Notes under the pieces: generated by a model
Databases searched by the model: none
What the model was told of the DNA's origin: nothing
Seen by the model: only the letters and a program-made list of their open reading frames with translations
Made by a program: the position numbers and the translations under genes
Source of the DNA: Bacteroidota bacterium
GTDB taxonomy: Bacteria > Bacteroidota > Bacteroidia > Flavobacteriales_F > PHOS-HE28
Reading direction: 5' to 3'
Length of the DNA: 32,850 nucleotides
Assembly (NCBI GenBank): GCA_023412755.1
Contig: JAEZCB010000172.1
Span: 1-32,850, forward strand
Shown: piece by piece, positions 22,873 through 32,104 of the stretch
Numbering within the stretch: the first letter of the stretch is position 1
Layout: every line of letters begins with the position of its first letter

Positions 22873-22879
22873 TAACTTG
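22873..22879 (+). promoter_or_regulatory. Candidate -7 box of porZ
   Basis: TAACTTG, followed by CGGCC just as in the strong box at 20137, lies 53 bp before the porZ ATG. It lacks one T relative to TAnnTTTG. Confidence 0.4.
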
Positions 22880-22932
22880 CGGCCATACGGATCGGCCCGT
22901 TCCCGCGTTGGTGCAGTGCCATAGCCTTGTTC

Positions 22933-25302
22933 ATGAGATATTCACTTACGCTCCCGATCCTTTTTCTGGCCCAACTGGCGTGCACGGCCCTGTTAGCGCA
23001 GGATCTGCGGGCCATCGGTGAATGGCGCGACCATTTCACCTACATGAACACCATATCGATAACGGAGGCCGGCAACAGCATCTATTGTGCCTCCAACACC
23101 AGTGTTTTCCGTTATGACCGGACCACCAATGAGATCGAACGCATCAATAAGGTGAACGCGTTGAGTGATGTTGGGATAAATGGGGTGGAGTACAGCGAGG
23201 ACTACGGCACCACACTCGTTTATTACACCAATGGAAATCTCGATCTGCTTCAAGGTTCCACCAGTTTCAATATGGGGGACATCCGCCGGAGTTCCATTCT
23301 GGGGAACAAGGCGATCAACTCCGTGCATTTCAAGGGGCAACTGGCCTACCTGGCATGCGGATTCGGTATCGTGGTGGTGGATCTGGAAAGGCGCGAGGTG
23401 CGCGAGACCTGGTTCATAGGGCCGGCTGGCAGTCAGGTGAATGTGAGGGAGATCACTTCCACGGCTGATTCCATCTATGCCGCCACCAACGCGGGACTTT
23501 TTTCGGCATCACTAAACGCACCCAATCTGGCCGCGTTCACCAGCTGGCATCGCCGTTCGGACATGGGCGCCGCCATGGCGGAAGGCCCATTCACCTCGAT
23601 CACGAGCTTCGGCGACCGGCTTTTCCTGAATTACCGTGGTGCCGCCGTGCAGACAGATACCATACTGATCCTGCAGCCGGATGATCAGTGGGTGAAGTTC
23701 GAGGCCATGTACGGCCGGGAGAATAGATCTTTCAAGACCACGAAGGATGGTCAACATATGGTGATCACGCAGGCTGGTGCAGTGCTGCTCTTCGATCAAG
23801 CGCTCCAACAGGTGAATGCCGCATTTGATTATTCCCCATTGGGTATAGCGCCGCTGGATGCCGTATTCGCTACCGATGGACGATTTTATATCGCCGACCA
23901 CGCTCATAGCATGTTGCGGTCGGCAGGAGGTTACTATACGGAGCGGCTGGCTCCCAATGGGCCGCTTTCTGCCTCGGTGTACCGTATGGATATGGCCAAG
24001 GGTGTTCTTTTCGCGGCCACAGGAGCGGTGGAAGGCAACTGGACGAATTCCTTCCGAAAGGAGGGCGTGCATCATTATGCGAACGGCGAATGGCGCACGG
24101 ACCATCCCTTTAACAACCCGTTCATGGTGGGGGGCAATACATGGGGCGGTGCGGTGAATGATGTTATGGCCGTTGCCGTGGATCCGAGGGATCCTTTGCG
24201 GGCGTTCGTGGGAAGCTGGGAGGATGGATTGCTCGAATTCTATGACCGGGTGCCAACATTGTATCACAATGGCACGAACAGCACCCTGCAGCCACCGGTT
24301 TCCGGCCCTGATGAAAAGATCAATGTGGCCGGGCTCGATTTCGACCAGGATGGGAACCTTTGGGTATCCAATGGCCTATCCACCCGGCCGATCCAGGTCT
24401 ACACGCGGGATGGTCAGTGGTACGCATTCGATCCGGGATCGGTGGTAGGGGGCAATTACCTGGTCTCCGACATACTCGCCGCAAGCAATGGTTACAAATG
24501 GGTGGTACGGCCAAGGGGCAACGCGGTACTCGTTTTCAATGACAATGGTACGATCTCCAATACCAGTGACGATCAGTATAAGGTCTTGAGGAACCAGACC
24601 GGCGAAGGTGGGCTGCCCAGCCCCGATGTGTATTGCTTGGCCGAAGACCATGATGGGGAGATATGGCTGGGTACAAGCCGTGGAGTGGCCGTGTTCTACA
24701 ACCCATCGGCGATCTTCAGCGGAGGCGATTTCGATGCGCAGCAGATCCTTATAGAACAAGATGGCAATGTGCAGATACTACTGGAAACAGAGATCGTCAC
24801 ATCCATCGCTGTGGATGGTGCGGATCGCAAGTGGATCGGCACACAATCCAGCGGCGTATTCCTCATTTCTCCGGATGGCCGTGAGCAGGTGCATCATTTC
24901 ACCCAGGAGAACAGTCCGTTGCCTAACAACAGCATCACCAGCCTGGCGATAGATGAGATCAGCGGGGAGGTGTTCATCGGTACGGAACGAGGCATCATCA
25001 GCTACCGGAGCGACGCCACCGAAGGAGGCACTTCCGCGGATTGTGCCTCGGTGTTCCCGAACCCTGTGCGGCCGGACCATACAGGCCCGATCGCTGTAAC
25101 AGGGCTCATGCGGGACAGTGAGGTGAAGATCACAGATGTTAGTGGGAATTTGGTATACCGGACCACTTCGCTGGGTGGGCAGGCGATCTGGAATGGCAAT
25201 GATATGAGCGGCAACCGGGTGGCCACCGGTGTGTACCTCATCTTCGCTTCCGATCGCTCCGGATCATACAAGTGCAACACCAAGGTGTTGGTGGTGCGGT
25301 AA
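22933..25302 (+). CDS. porZ: PorZ-like type IX secretion system protein
   Basis: The 789-residue protein has a signal peptide (about 1-22, ending ALLAQ). Two beta-propeller regions follow, built of repeated Y-x-A-T-x-x-G-x-F and I-W-x-G-T-x-x-G units. The N-terminal DHFTYMNTISITEAGNSIYCAS, YTNGNLDLL and FGIVVVDLERREVRETW stretches match PorZ. A C-terminal sorting-type domain (about 700-789; VFPNPVRP, ITDVSGNLVY, ATGVYLIF) ends VLVVR. PorZ is a surface component of the T9SS attachment complex, in Porphyromonas associated with A-LPS delivery to the sortase PorU. The ATG at 22933 is preferred to a TTG two codons earlier. recO follows after 10 bp, an arrangement familiar in Bacteroidota. Confidence 0.93.
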   Translation: MRYSLTLPILFLAQLACTALLAQDLRAIGEWRDHFTYMNTISITEAGNSIYCASNTSVFRYDRTTNEIERINKVNALSDVGINGVEYSEDYGTTLVYYTNGNLDLLQGSTSFNMGDIRRSSILGNKAINSVHFKGQLAYLACGFGIVVVDLERREVRETWFIGPAGSQVNVREITSTADSIYAATNAGLFSASLNAPNLAAFTSWHRRSDMGAAMAEGPFTSITSFGDRLFLNYRGAAVQTDTILILQPDDQWVKFEAMYGRENRSFKTTKDGQHMVITQAGAVLLFDQALQQVNAAFDYSPLGIAPLDAVFATDGRFYIADHAHSMLRSAGGYYTERLAPNGPLSASVYRMDMAKGVLFAATGAVEGNWTNSFRKEGVHHYANGEWRTDHPFNNPFMVGGNTWGGAVNDVMAVAVDPRDPLRAFVGSWEDGLLEFYDRVPTLYHNGTNSTLQPPVSGPDEKINVAGLDFDQDGNLWVSNGLSTRPIQVYTRDGQWYAFDPGSVVGGNYLVSDILAASNGYKWVVRPRGNAVLVFNDNGTISNTSDDQYKVLRNQTGEGGLPSPDVYCLAEDHDGEIWLGTSRGVAVFYNPSAIFSGGDFDAQQILIEQDGNVQILLETEIVTSIAVDGADRKWIGTQSSGVFLISPDGREQVHHFTQENSPLPNNSITSLAIDEISGEVFIGTERGIISYRSDATEGGTSADCASVFPNPVRPDHTGPIAVTGLMRDSEVKITDVSGNLVYRTTSLGGQAIWNGNDMSGNRVATGVYLIFASDRSGSYKCNTKVLVVR

Positions 25303-25312
25303 AGCGAATCTT

Positions 25313-26029
25313 TTGGCGGTTCCGCAGACCACGCAGGCGATCGTGCTGAGGTCCATCAGGCATGGCGACAGCACCGTAGTGCTCAAGGCCTACACGCGGC
25401 GCTTCGGCCCGCGATCCTATTTGGTGAGGACTGGAAAGAAAGGAGCGCGCATGGCCATGCTCCAGCCTCTCAATCGCCTGGAGGTGGTGGTAAGGGAGGA
25501 TCCTGATCGCGACCTTACCGCATTGCGGGAGATAAGGGTGGAGAAGCCCTTCACGCGGATCCATGCGGATCCTTTGCGCTCGGCGCTGGCGCTCTTCATC
25601 CAGGAGGTACTTTACAAGGTGCTGCGAGAAGGATCCTGTGATGAACAGCTGTACCGCTTCCTGGACGAGGCTTTGCAAGGGTTGGATTCCTTTGATGACA
25701 TCAGGCATTTCCCTTCACTTTTCCTCATCCACATGGCCGCTCATCTGGGTTTTGGAATGGAGGGGCCTGGAGAAGGCGAGGACAGGTTCGACCTTCTGGA
25801 AGGGCATTTCCTGCGTGGCGATGCACCGCATGGCCACACCGTGGGGCCGCCGTTGAGCCTTGCGTTGGCGCGGTTGCTGGCATGCGGCGATCTGCGCACC
25901 CAGGCACCCGTACTGCCGTTGGAACAACGCCGCCAATTACTGGACCACCTGTTGTTGTATTTCAGGCTTCATGTTGAAGGGCTTGGTGAATTACGTTCAC
26001 CCGCCATGCTGCAACAGGTGCTTTCCTAA
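25313..26029 (+). CDS. recO: DNA repair protein RecO
   Basis: The 238-residue protein shows the Bacteroidota RecO pattern. It starts TTQAIVLRSIRHGDSTVVLKAYTRRFGPRSYLV (an OB-fold), then MLQPLNRLEVVV, LREIRVEKPFTRI, LALFIQEVLYKVLRE, LFLIHMAAHLGF and FDLLEGHFLRG. The C-terminal zinc-finger cysteines of other RecO proteins are absent, as is common in this phylum. RecO binds single-stranded DNA and loads RecA in the RecFOR pathway. The start is inferred as TTG at 25313, 10 bp after porZ; the longer frame from 25229 would overlap porZ and is not conserved. Confidence 0.94.
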   Translation: MAVPQTTQAIVLRSIRHGDSTVVLKAYTRRFGPRSYLVRTGKKGARMAMLQPLNRLEVVVREDPDRDLTALREIRVEKPFTRIHADPLRSALALFIQEVLYKVLREGSCDEQLYRFLDEALQGLDSFDDIRHFPSLFLIHMAAHLGFGMEGPGEGEDRFDLLEGHFLRGDAPHGHTVGPPLSLALARLLACGDLRTQAPVLPLEQRRQLLDHLLLYFRLHVEGLGELRSPAMLQQVLS

Positions 26030-26066
26030 GGCCATACCTTGCGATCCGTTTGGGCAGCGCCCGAAG

Positions 26067-28256
26067 ATGTACACCACCCGATCCCTTTCCATCGCTTCCC
26101 TGTTCCTGCTGGGGAACGCATGTACAAATCCATCTCCAATGAATGAAGCATCACGGCCCGACCCTCCTGTGGCCGCGAAGAGACAACATATCATTTCCGC
26201 CCATGGCCATGATCGCGCGGATGAATACTTCTGGATGCGGCTTACAGAGGCCCAAAGACAGGCCGATCCTCCTGACGCGCATACCAGCGAGGTGATCGCT
26301 CATCTGGAAGCGGAGAATGCCTATTCAGAGGCGGTGCTCGCGTCGGTGAAGCAATTGCGGGTGGATCTCTATCAGGAAATGAAAGGCCGGATAAAGGAGA
26401 CGGATATGAGCGTGCCGTACCGGGAACACGGGTATTGGTATCATTACCGTTTCGAAGAAGGCAAGGAGTATGCGATCCATGTGCGGCGAAAAGATGAGCC
26501 GGGCGCGAAGGATGTGGACATACTCAACGAAAATCTGCTGGCAGCGGGATCCGCCTATTTCGATCTGGCCGATTACGAGGTGAGCCCCGGGAATGGGATC
26601 GTGGCCTACAGCACCGATCATGTGGGCCGGAGACAATATGAGATCCGCTTCCGTGATCTGGCCACAGGAAAGGATCTGCCGGATGTGATCACGAATACCG
26701 GTGGCGGTTGTGCCTGGGCGGATGAACGCACGGTCTTCTATCCACGGCGGGACCATACGTTACGGAGCTACAAGATCTTCCGCCACATCCTGGGTACCGA
26801 TCCGGCCACCGATGAAGTTGTCTTCCATGAGCAGGACCAGGGATTCAGTTGTGATGTATACCGGAGCCGCTCGGACCATTACATCATGATCGCCACGGAA
26901 AGCACCTTAAGCAGTGAGTATTGGTTCCTTCCGGTGAATGAACCCAATGGCCGATTCAACGTTTTCCTGCCGCGCGAGGAGGAACATGAGCACACCATAT
27001 TCCATGTGCCGGGGCAGGGCATGCGTGGCAAGTGGTACATACTCACCAATTGGGAGGCGGAGAACTTCCGGCTGATGGAATGCGACGAGGATGCCACCAG
27101 CGATAAAAAGAAATGGCGCGAGGTGCTTCCGCACCGGGAGGATGTGCTGCTGGAGGATCTGGACACGTTCCGCGATCATCTGGTGTTCAGTGAACGGAAG
27201 GAGGGGCTCACGCACATTCGCGTACGGCGGCTCAGCGATGGAAGAGAGCATGAGATCCAATTCCATGATCCCGCCTACGTGTGTTACACCGGCACCAATC
27301 CCGAATGGGACACCGATAAGCTCCGTTACGGCTACACCTCGCTCACAACCCCCAACAGTGTGTTCGAGCATGATCTGAATACCGGTGAACAAGTGCTGCT
27401 CAAACAGCATGAAGTGCTCGGTGATTTCGACCCCGCCAATTACGTGAGCGAACGCATCTGGGTGCCCGCCCGTGATGGCGCACGCGTGCCGGTTTCCCTG
27501 GTCTACCACAGGAACACGCCGCGGGATGGCACCGCGCCGCTGCTCCTTTATGGCTATGGCAGCTACGGCCACAGCATCGATCCCATGTTCAGTAGTGCGC
27601 GCCTAAGCCTGTTGAACCGGGGCTTCATCTTCGCGATCGCGCACATACGGGGTGGCGAGGAACTGGGCAGACCATGGTATGACAATGGCCGGATGGAGCA
27701 CAAAGGGAACACATTCACCGATTTCATTGACTGCGCGGATCATCTGGATCGGATGAAGTATGGCGATCCCACACGCATCTTCTGCCTGGGTGGAAGCGCC
27801 GGTGGACTGCTAGTGGGTGCCGTGATCAACATGCGGCCGGATCGCTGGAAGGCCGCAGTGGCCGAGGTGCCTTTCGTGGATGTGGTTACCACCATGCTGG
27901 ATGACAGCATTCCACTCACCACGGGCGAGTATGATGAATGGGGCGATCCGAATGAGAAGGATGCGTACGATAGGATGCTTTCCTACTCACCGTACGATAA
28001 TGTGCGGGATGCGGAGTATCCGGCCCTGCTGGTGACCACTGGATTCCATGACAGCCAGGTGCAGTATTGGGAACCTGCGAAATGGGTACAGCGGTTGCGT
28101 GAACGACAGAAGGCGGATGCACCGATCCTCCTGCACACGAATATGGAAGCAGGCCATGGTGGAGCATCTGGCCGGTTCGAGCAGCTGAAGGAGGTGGCGT
28201 TGATCTATGCGTTCCTGTTGGACCAGGCGGGGCTGGTGAGGAAGGAGGTGCAGTGA
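26067..28256 (+). CDS. Oligopeptidase B-like S9A peptidase, probable lipoprotein
   Basis: The 729-residue protein has a short signal sequence with a possible lipobox ending at Cys19 (LFLLGNAC). It then has the full prolyl oligopeptidase layout: an N-terminal segment with DEYFWMRL and HLEAENAYSEAVL, a seven-bladed propeller, and the alpha/beta-hydrolase domain. The catalytic triad is readable: S577 in LGGSAGG, D662 in GFHDSQVQYW and H697 in AGHGGASGR. The AENAYSE, EMKGRIKETDMSVPYR and EGKEYAIHVRR stretches match oligopeptidase B (protease II), which cuts short peptides after basic residues. The lipobox is atypical at -3, so lipidation is probable, not certain. The ATG at 26067 follows recO by 37 bp. 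Confidence 0.94.
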   Translation: MYTTRSLSIASLFLLGNACTNPSPMNEASRPDPPVAAKRQHIISAHGHDRADEYFWMRLTEAQRQADPPDAHTSEVIAHLEAENAYSEAVLASVKQLRVDLYQEMKGRIKETDMSVPYREHGYWYHYRFEEGKEYAIHVRRKDEPGAKDVDILNENLLAAGSAYFDLADYEVSPGNGIVAYSTDHVGRRQYEIRFRDLATGKDLPDVITNTGGGCAWADERTVFYPRRDHTLRSYKIFRHILGTDPATDEVVFHEQDQGFSCDVYRSRSDHYIMIATESTLSSEYWFLPVNEPNGRFNVFLPREEEHEHTIFHVPGQGMRGKWYILTNWEAENFRLMECDEDATSDKKKWREVLPHREDVLLEDLDTFRDHLVFSERKEGLTHIRVRRLSDGREHEIQFHDPAYVCYTGTNPEWDTDKLRYGYTSLTTPNSVFEHDLNTGEQVLLKQHEVLGDFDPANYVSERIWVPARDGARVPVSLVYHRNTPRDGTAPLLLYGYGSYGHSIDPMFSSARLSLLNRGFIFAIAHIRGGEELGRPWYDNGRMEHKGNTFTDFIDCADHLDRMKYGDPTRIFCLGGSAGGLLVGAVINMRPDRWKAAVAEVPFVDVVTTMLDDSIPLTTGEYDEWGDPNEKDAYDRMLSYSPYDNVRDAEYPALLVTTGFHDSQVQYWEPAKWVQRLRERQKADAPILLHTNMEAGHGGASGRFEQLKEVALIYAFLLDQAGLVRKEVQ

Positions 28257-28271
28257 GTGCTGGCTGAAGGT

Positions 28272-28502
28272 CTAGCTTGCGAGATCCTGCACATGCACGA
28301 TCTCTTCGGGCAGCATGGGCACAATGCTGATCGGTTGCTGCGGATCGTGTTGGAAACGCTCGTAATCACGCACACTGGCAAAATAGAGCCGGCACGCCTC
28401 TCCGGTCTCCACCTCCCATACCACACCATAAACCTCCTTGCCGCTTTTCAATTTGAAGCGGCAATGTTTGTTCGTATACCCGCGAATGTGTGTGATATCC
28501 AT
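28272..28502 (-). CDS. Small protein of unknown function, 76 residues
   Basis: The protein starts MDITHIRGYTNKHCRFKLKSGKEVYGVVWEV and ends LPEEIVHVQDLAS. It looks like a compact beta-rich domain, without signal peptide or membrane helix; the LKSGKEVYGVVWE stretch recalls small Sm/SH3-like barrels but no family is assigned. Support for it being real is good. A strong GGAGGGAAGGAG ribosome-binding-like stretch lies 8 bp before the ATG, and a TAATTTAG -7-like box lies at 28522-28529. It converges on the peptidase gene with a 15-bp gap. Confidence 0.7.
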   Translation of the reverse strand: MDITHIRGYTNKHCRFKLKSGKEVYGVVWEVETGEACRLYFASVRDYERFQHDPQQPISIVPMLPEEIVHVQDLAS

Positions 28503-28510
28503 TTTCCCAA

Positions 28511-28529
28511 CTCCTTCCCTCCTAAATTA
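28511..28529 (-). promoter_or_regulatory. -7-like box and purine-rich ribosome site of the 76-residue gene
   Basis: On the minus strand TAATTTAG is followed immediately by GGAGGGAAGGAG, whose last GGAG lies 8 bp before the ATG. Such a strong Shine-Dalgarno-like stretch is unusual in this window and supports the start at 28502. Confidence 0.4.
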
Positions 28530-28612
28530 CTCAATGGCTAAGGGAAGTGGAGCGGGAAGTTTTCAACGATCAGCGCATGCGGCTTGAGACCCAATGTCTT
28601 GCGCATTGTCCG

Positions 28613-29638
28613 CTAACTGTCCTTCGTGCCAAGTTCAAGGGTGAATAAAATGGCTTCCAATTCACGGAGGTATTCACGCTTGTCGAATTGTGGCGCATAG
28701 ACGAACCCTTCCACTGTTACAACTCTGTTCCTGTCTTCGTCAATGGTGGTAAGGCTAACGAAAGGGCCGCCCATCTTGGCGCCATGCATGCCGTATAGGC
28801 CATGCATAAGGTAGGCGAAGCGATCGCCCAGGCACGTAGCGCGGCTTTCGGGCATCAGATCCATTTCCTCGAATCCCCGTTGTACGATCATGTATGATCC
28901 ATCCACAGGGCCATTCACATATTCCTTGGTGACACTATCTCGCATATTCACCAGATACTCCACATTAAAGGTGTTCTCACTGGTGTAAGGGTAGTGGTAG
29001 ATGAGGATCCCCTCGATCACATTATGCTCCAGGCCTGAACCTGACATAAGCCGGTCCCGCTGAAGCCATGTGAAATGTCCATCCTGCTTCATTGTTCGAA
29101 AACCCGTTGGCACCTGGATCGTTAGGCCATGCGCGGAACGCAGGCTGCTAACGATCGCGGCATCCATCTGTCCGGACAGCCGTGAGATGATCCTGTTCCG
29201 CTGGTGTTCTTCGAAGAACCGCACGATCTCGTCGCCCTGCTCATGCAGTTGCGCAAGCCAGATCTCAGGCATTTCCGCGTTGATCCGCACGAGCAGTTGG
29301 CCAATGGCATACCGATCACGCTGGTAGATGGTCGCGTTCGTATCGGCAGCATCCCCGATGGCAGCATAAAGCACATTGTGGTGTGCGGACAACAACTTGC
29401 CAAAGGCATCCGGTGTGGTATGTGCCACTTTGAACCGGCCTTCGCGCTGTGGCAGCCGCGCTATCGGCCTTTCCAGGAAGTTGCGCACGGCAGCCCCGGG
29501 GGCGCTTTCCCAATGCCCTTTCGTCATCACCACCAGCACTTCACCCTGCCCGCCTACGGCATTTGGTTTCCGTTCCTGGCGCTGATCGCAACCGGCGATC
29601 AGGACAATGGCGGACAATGCGATGAGCAGTGACCTCAT
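28613..29638 (-). CDS. DUF4837 family lipoprotein
   Basis: The 341-residue protein has a lipoprotein signal peptide with a clear lipobox (LIAGC, Cys17). The mature part matches DUF4837: GGQGEVLVVMTKGHWESAPGAAVRNFL at the start, ARLPQREGRFKVAHTTPDAF and HHNVLYAAIGD next, then IQVPTGFRTMKQDGHFTWLQRD and late GPFVSLTTIDEDRNRVVTVEGFVYAP. The family is restricted largely to Bacteroidota and has no known function. Its ATG overlaps the stop of the lytic transglycosylase gene (ATGA), so the two are translationally coupled, hinting at a cell-wall-related role. Confidence 0.92.
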   Translation of the reverse strand: MRSLLIALSAIVLIAGCDQRQERKPNAVGGQGEVLVVMTKGHWESAPGAAVRNFLERPIARLPQREGRFKVAHTTPDAFGKLLSAHHNVLYAAIGDAADTNATIYQRDRYAIGQLLVRINAEMPEIWLAQLHEQGDEIVRFFEEHQRNRIISRLSGQMDAAIVSSLRSAHGLTIQVPTGFRTMKQDGHFTWLQRDRLMSGSGLEHNVIEGILIYHYPYTSENTFNVEYLVNMRDSVTKEYVNGPVDGSYMIVQRGFEEMDLMPESRATCLGDRFAYLMHGLYGMHGAKMGGPFVSLTTIDEDRNRVVTVEGFVYAPQFDKREYLRELEAILFTLELGTKDS

Positions 29639-30978
29639 CCTTGTTCGGTGTCCCCAAGACCTGTCCGCGCAGGTTGTTCTTCAACAGTGCTGCCGGAATT
29701 GGCCTTCGGTGTGGCGTGTACCTTCAATTTCTGGCCCGCACGGATCATATCGCTACGCAGCCCATTCCACCGCTTCAGATCGCTCACCTTCACACCATAC
29801 TTTCTCGCTATAAGGCCAAGCGATTCACCCCGGCGCACGGTATGCGTTCTGATCGTGGGTGTGGGAGCGATCTTGTGTGATACCGGTATGGCTCCCTCCC
29901 TGGTGCGCAGATCCTCGGGGATAGCCTCGAAAGCCGAATACTTGATAGCCTCCTCATTGTCCACGAATGCGTGTGCGGCTTCACGTGGCAGGTACAGACT
30001 CATTGGCTGATCCAGATCTGGTACTATGCCCAGTTTGAAAGTTGGGTTCAGGTCCCGCACTTCCGCAGCGGTGGCTCCCGTTATACCCGCCATATGGTCC
30101 AGGCTCAAGGGATAGCATACTTGCACCGTATCCACCTCATATGCACAATAGGTAGGTGGCACCGGATAGAGATTGTGGTCCGCGGCATGCGCATAGATGT
30201 AGTTCACAGCTATGAAGGCCGGTACATACCCACGTGTTTCACGGGGTAGGTGATCATAGATCTTCCAATAACTTTTTTCCCCGCCACTGCGGCGAATGGC
30301 CTTGTTCACGTTGCCGGGGCCGCAGTTGTACGCCGCCAGGGCCATTTCCCAATTACCGTACATGTTGTACAGGTATTTCAGGTAGCGGCAGGCCGCATCG
30401 GTGCTCTTGTGCAGATCATGCCGCTCATCGATGTAGCTGTCGGCATGCAACCCGAACATCTTTCCTGTGGGTAGCATGAATTGCCAGAGACCAACGGCCC
30501 CTGCACGGCTGCGCGCATTCGGGTTCAAGGCACTCTCCACCACCGCGAGGTATTTCATTTCCAAAGGCATGCCGTGCCGGTCCAGATATTCTTCGAATAC
30601 CGGAAAATACAATTCCGAAAGACCAAGCATGCGTGAGGTCATCTCCCGCTTGCGCACCGCGTACAGGTCTATGTACGCCTGCACCACGCTGTTATAGGTC
30701 AGCTCGAAAGGTGTTCTGGCGTCCAGGAGATGAAGGCGCTGTTGATACACACGTTCGGTCCAGACCGGTATGTGCTCCGGTGGGTAACCATGCACATTGA
30801 GTTCCGCGGTATCGGCAGTGAACTGGGAGTGCTTGATCCAGGGCAGCAAAGCGAGGTCATCCAGGCGCGCCATCACCGGATCATCTGCTGAAATTTTGAA
30901 GGGCACCACCTCCTCCTGGGCCAGGGCGGCCAAGGGGAAAATGCATGCTGAAAGAAGGAGTCGGATCGGCAGGGACAT
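29635..30978 (-). CDS. Lytic transglycosylase with LysM domain (MltD-like)
   Basis: The 447-residue protein has a signal peptide (1-20), a helical N-terminal part (about 90-140) and a goose-type SLT domain. The catalytic E148 is in AVVESALNPNARSRAGAVGLWQFM. Further SLT motifs are DLHKSTDAACRYLKYLY and MALAAYNCGPGNVNKAI. The C terminus has a LysM peptidoglycan-binding repeat (about 376-422; HTVRRGESLGLIARKYGV). It cleaves murein glycan strands to 1,6-anhydromuramyl ends in the periplasm. It is the first gene of a pair with the DUF4837 lipoprotein. A TAACTTAG -7-like box lies 7 bp before the ATG, again giving a very short leader. Confidence 0.95.
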   Translation of the reverse strand: MSLPIRLLLSACIFPLAALAQEEVVPFKISADDPVMARLDDLALLPWIKHSQFTADTAELNVHGYPPEHIPVWTERVYQQRLHLLDARTPFELTYNSVVQAYIDLYAVRKREMTSRMLGLSELYFPVFEEYLDRHGMPLEMKYLAVVESALNPNARSRAGAVGLWQFMLPTGKMFGLHADSYIDERHDLHKSTDAACRYLKYLYNMYGNWEMALAAYNCGPGNVNKAIRRSGGEKSYWKIYDHLPRETRGYVPAFIAVNYIYAHAADHNLYPVPPTYCAYEVDTVQVCYPLSLDHMAGITGATAAEVRDLNPTFKLGIVPDLDQPMSLYLPREAAHAFVDNEEAIKYSAFEAIPEDLRTREGAIPVSHKIAPTPTIRTHTVRRGESLGLIARKYGVKVSDLKRWNGLRSDMIRAGQKLKVHATPKANSGSTVEEQPARTGLGDTEQG

Positions 30979-30985
30979 GGTGCGT

Positions 30986-30993
30986 CTAAGTTA
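30986..30993 (-). promoter_or_regulatory. Candidate -7 box of the lytic transglycosylase gene
   Basis: TAACTTAG on the minus strand lies only 7 bp before the ATG, the same geometry as the consensus box at 20137. One base differs from TAnnTTTG. Confidence 0.45.
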
Positions 30994-31131
30994 TCCTTAA
31001 TACGTCCTGTGGATCCTTTTGTTATATCCATTCCTCGTTCACCGGACAATGTTGATGGGATCAAGGAATGCTTGTAGTTCGGGGGGCTTCAGCATGGGTG
31101 TCCCTCACGCCGCGGCCGTTGATACGGGTGT

Positions 31132-31184
31132 CACTCCGAGCGCAGCGGCAGGACACGGTTCCACTCCGAGCGCGGCCGAGGAGT
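31132..31184. repeat. Two GC-rich direct repeats with a hairpin after the EamA gene
   Basis: CACTCCGAGCGC occurs at 31132-31143 and 31162-31173, 30 bp apart. The second copy forms ACTCC...GGAGT with the DNA reaching the EamA stop codon at 31184. It could act as a weak terminator for the minus-strand unit or be a fragment of a dispersed repeat. The rest of the 205-bp gap shows nothing else. Confidence 0.4.
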
Positions 31185-32095
31185 CACCCGTGGGCAAGCG
31201 GATCCGGCTCCACCACCATCGCACGATCCTTCTTCCGCTGCAGATAACCGTTCACGAACAAGCTCCCCAGGATCAGCGCGAAACCGAGGTACGATCCCAC
31301 ATGCAGCTTTTCCTCAGCACCCCAGATCAACAGTGCGATCACGATCGTGTACACCGGCTCCAGGTTCACGGTGAGCATCACGGTGAAGGGCGAGAGCTGC
31401 CGCATTACAACAATACCGGCCACGAAGGCGAATGATGTGCAAACGACGCCGAGCAGCAATTGATAAATGATGTCGCTCGTGGGCAGCTCCCACAGCGGCG
31501 GTGGCAGTTCGCCGATCGCAAGCAGGTAGATCCCGATCAATGCCACCTCACCGGCCATCTCGTAGAAGCTGATCCGGATCGCATTGTCCCGCGTCACCAG
31601 CACACCGTTGATCACATTGAACCATGCGCTGAAGAGCGCACTCGCCGTGGCCACCGCGATCCCCAGCCGGTGCTCGGTCTCCAGGCCGAAGATCAGCACC
31701 AGGGCCGCCACCACTACCACGCCGAGCACCACCTCGTACAGGCGCGTCTTCCGTTTGAACCAGAAGGGCTCCATCAACGCGGTGAACACTGTGCTCGTGC
31801 TCAGGCAGGCCGCTGCGATCGAGGCCGTACTGATCTTGATCGCTCCATAGAATGTGATCCAATGTGCGGTTATGATCACGCTCGTTAGCAGGTACTGTTT
31901 CAGGTTCGGTGTACGTGGAGAGAGGTTCTTGCGCATCCACCATGCCGCCAACGCAAGGGTGGCCATGGCGATCGCCGTGCGCGTGTACACCAATTGGAAT
32001 GTGCCCTGCTGGATCAGCTTGCCAAGAATGCCCGTGAAGCCCCAGATGAACACCGTAAGGTGCAGGAGCAACAGCGCATTCTTCCGGCTTCGCAT
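31184..32095 (-). CDS. EamA/DMT family transporter
   Basis: The 303-residue protein is almost wholly hydrophobic, with ten predicted helices arranged as two EamA repeats. The first opens LLLHLTVFIWGFTGILGKL and includes TAHWITFYGAIKISTASIAAACLSTSTVFTALMEPFW. The second includes ASALFSAWFNVINGVLVTRD and ends with SPFTVMLTVNLEPVYTIVIALLIWGAEEKL. These are drug/metabolite transporter signatures; the inner-membrane substrate (amino acid or metabolite export) is unknown. A charged tail follows the last helix. It starts 9 bp after the DUF502 stop, so both form one unit. Confidence 0.94.
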   Translation of the reverse strand: MRSRKNALLLLHLTVFIWGFTGILGKLIQQGTFQLVYTRTAIAMATLALAAWWMRKNLSPRTPNLKQYLLTSVIITAHWITFYGAIKISTASIAAACLSTSTVFTALMEPFWFKRKTRLYEVVLGVVVVAALVLIFGLETEHRLGIAVATASALFSAWFNVINGVLVTRDNAIRISFYEMAGEVALIGIYLLAIGELPPPLWELPTSDIIYQLLLGVVCTSFAFVAGIVVMRQLSPFTVMLTVNLEPVYTIVIALLIWGAEEKLHVGSYLGFALILGSLFVNGYLQRKKDRAMVVEPDPLAHG

Positions 32096-32104
32096 GTGTG
32101 GCGG

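Noticed and set aside
31132..31173. Possible CRISPR-like repeat
   Set aside because: There are only two 12-bp copies, with no further units and no cas genes.
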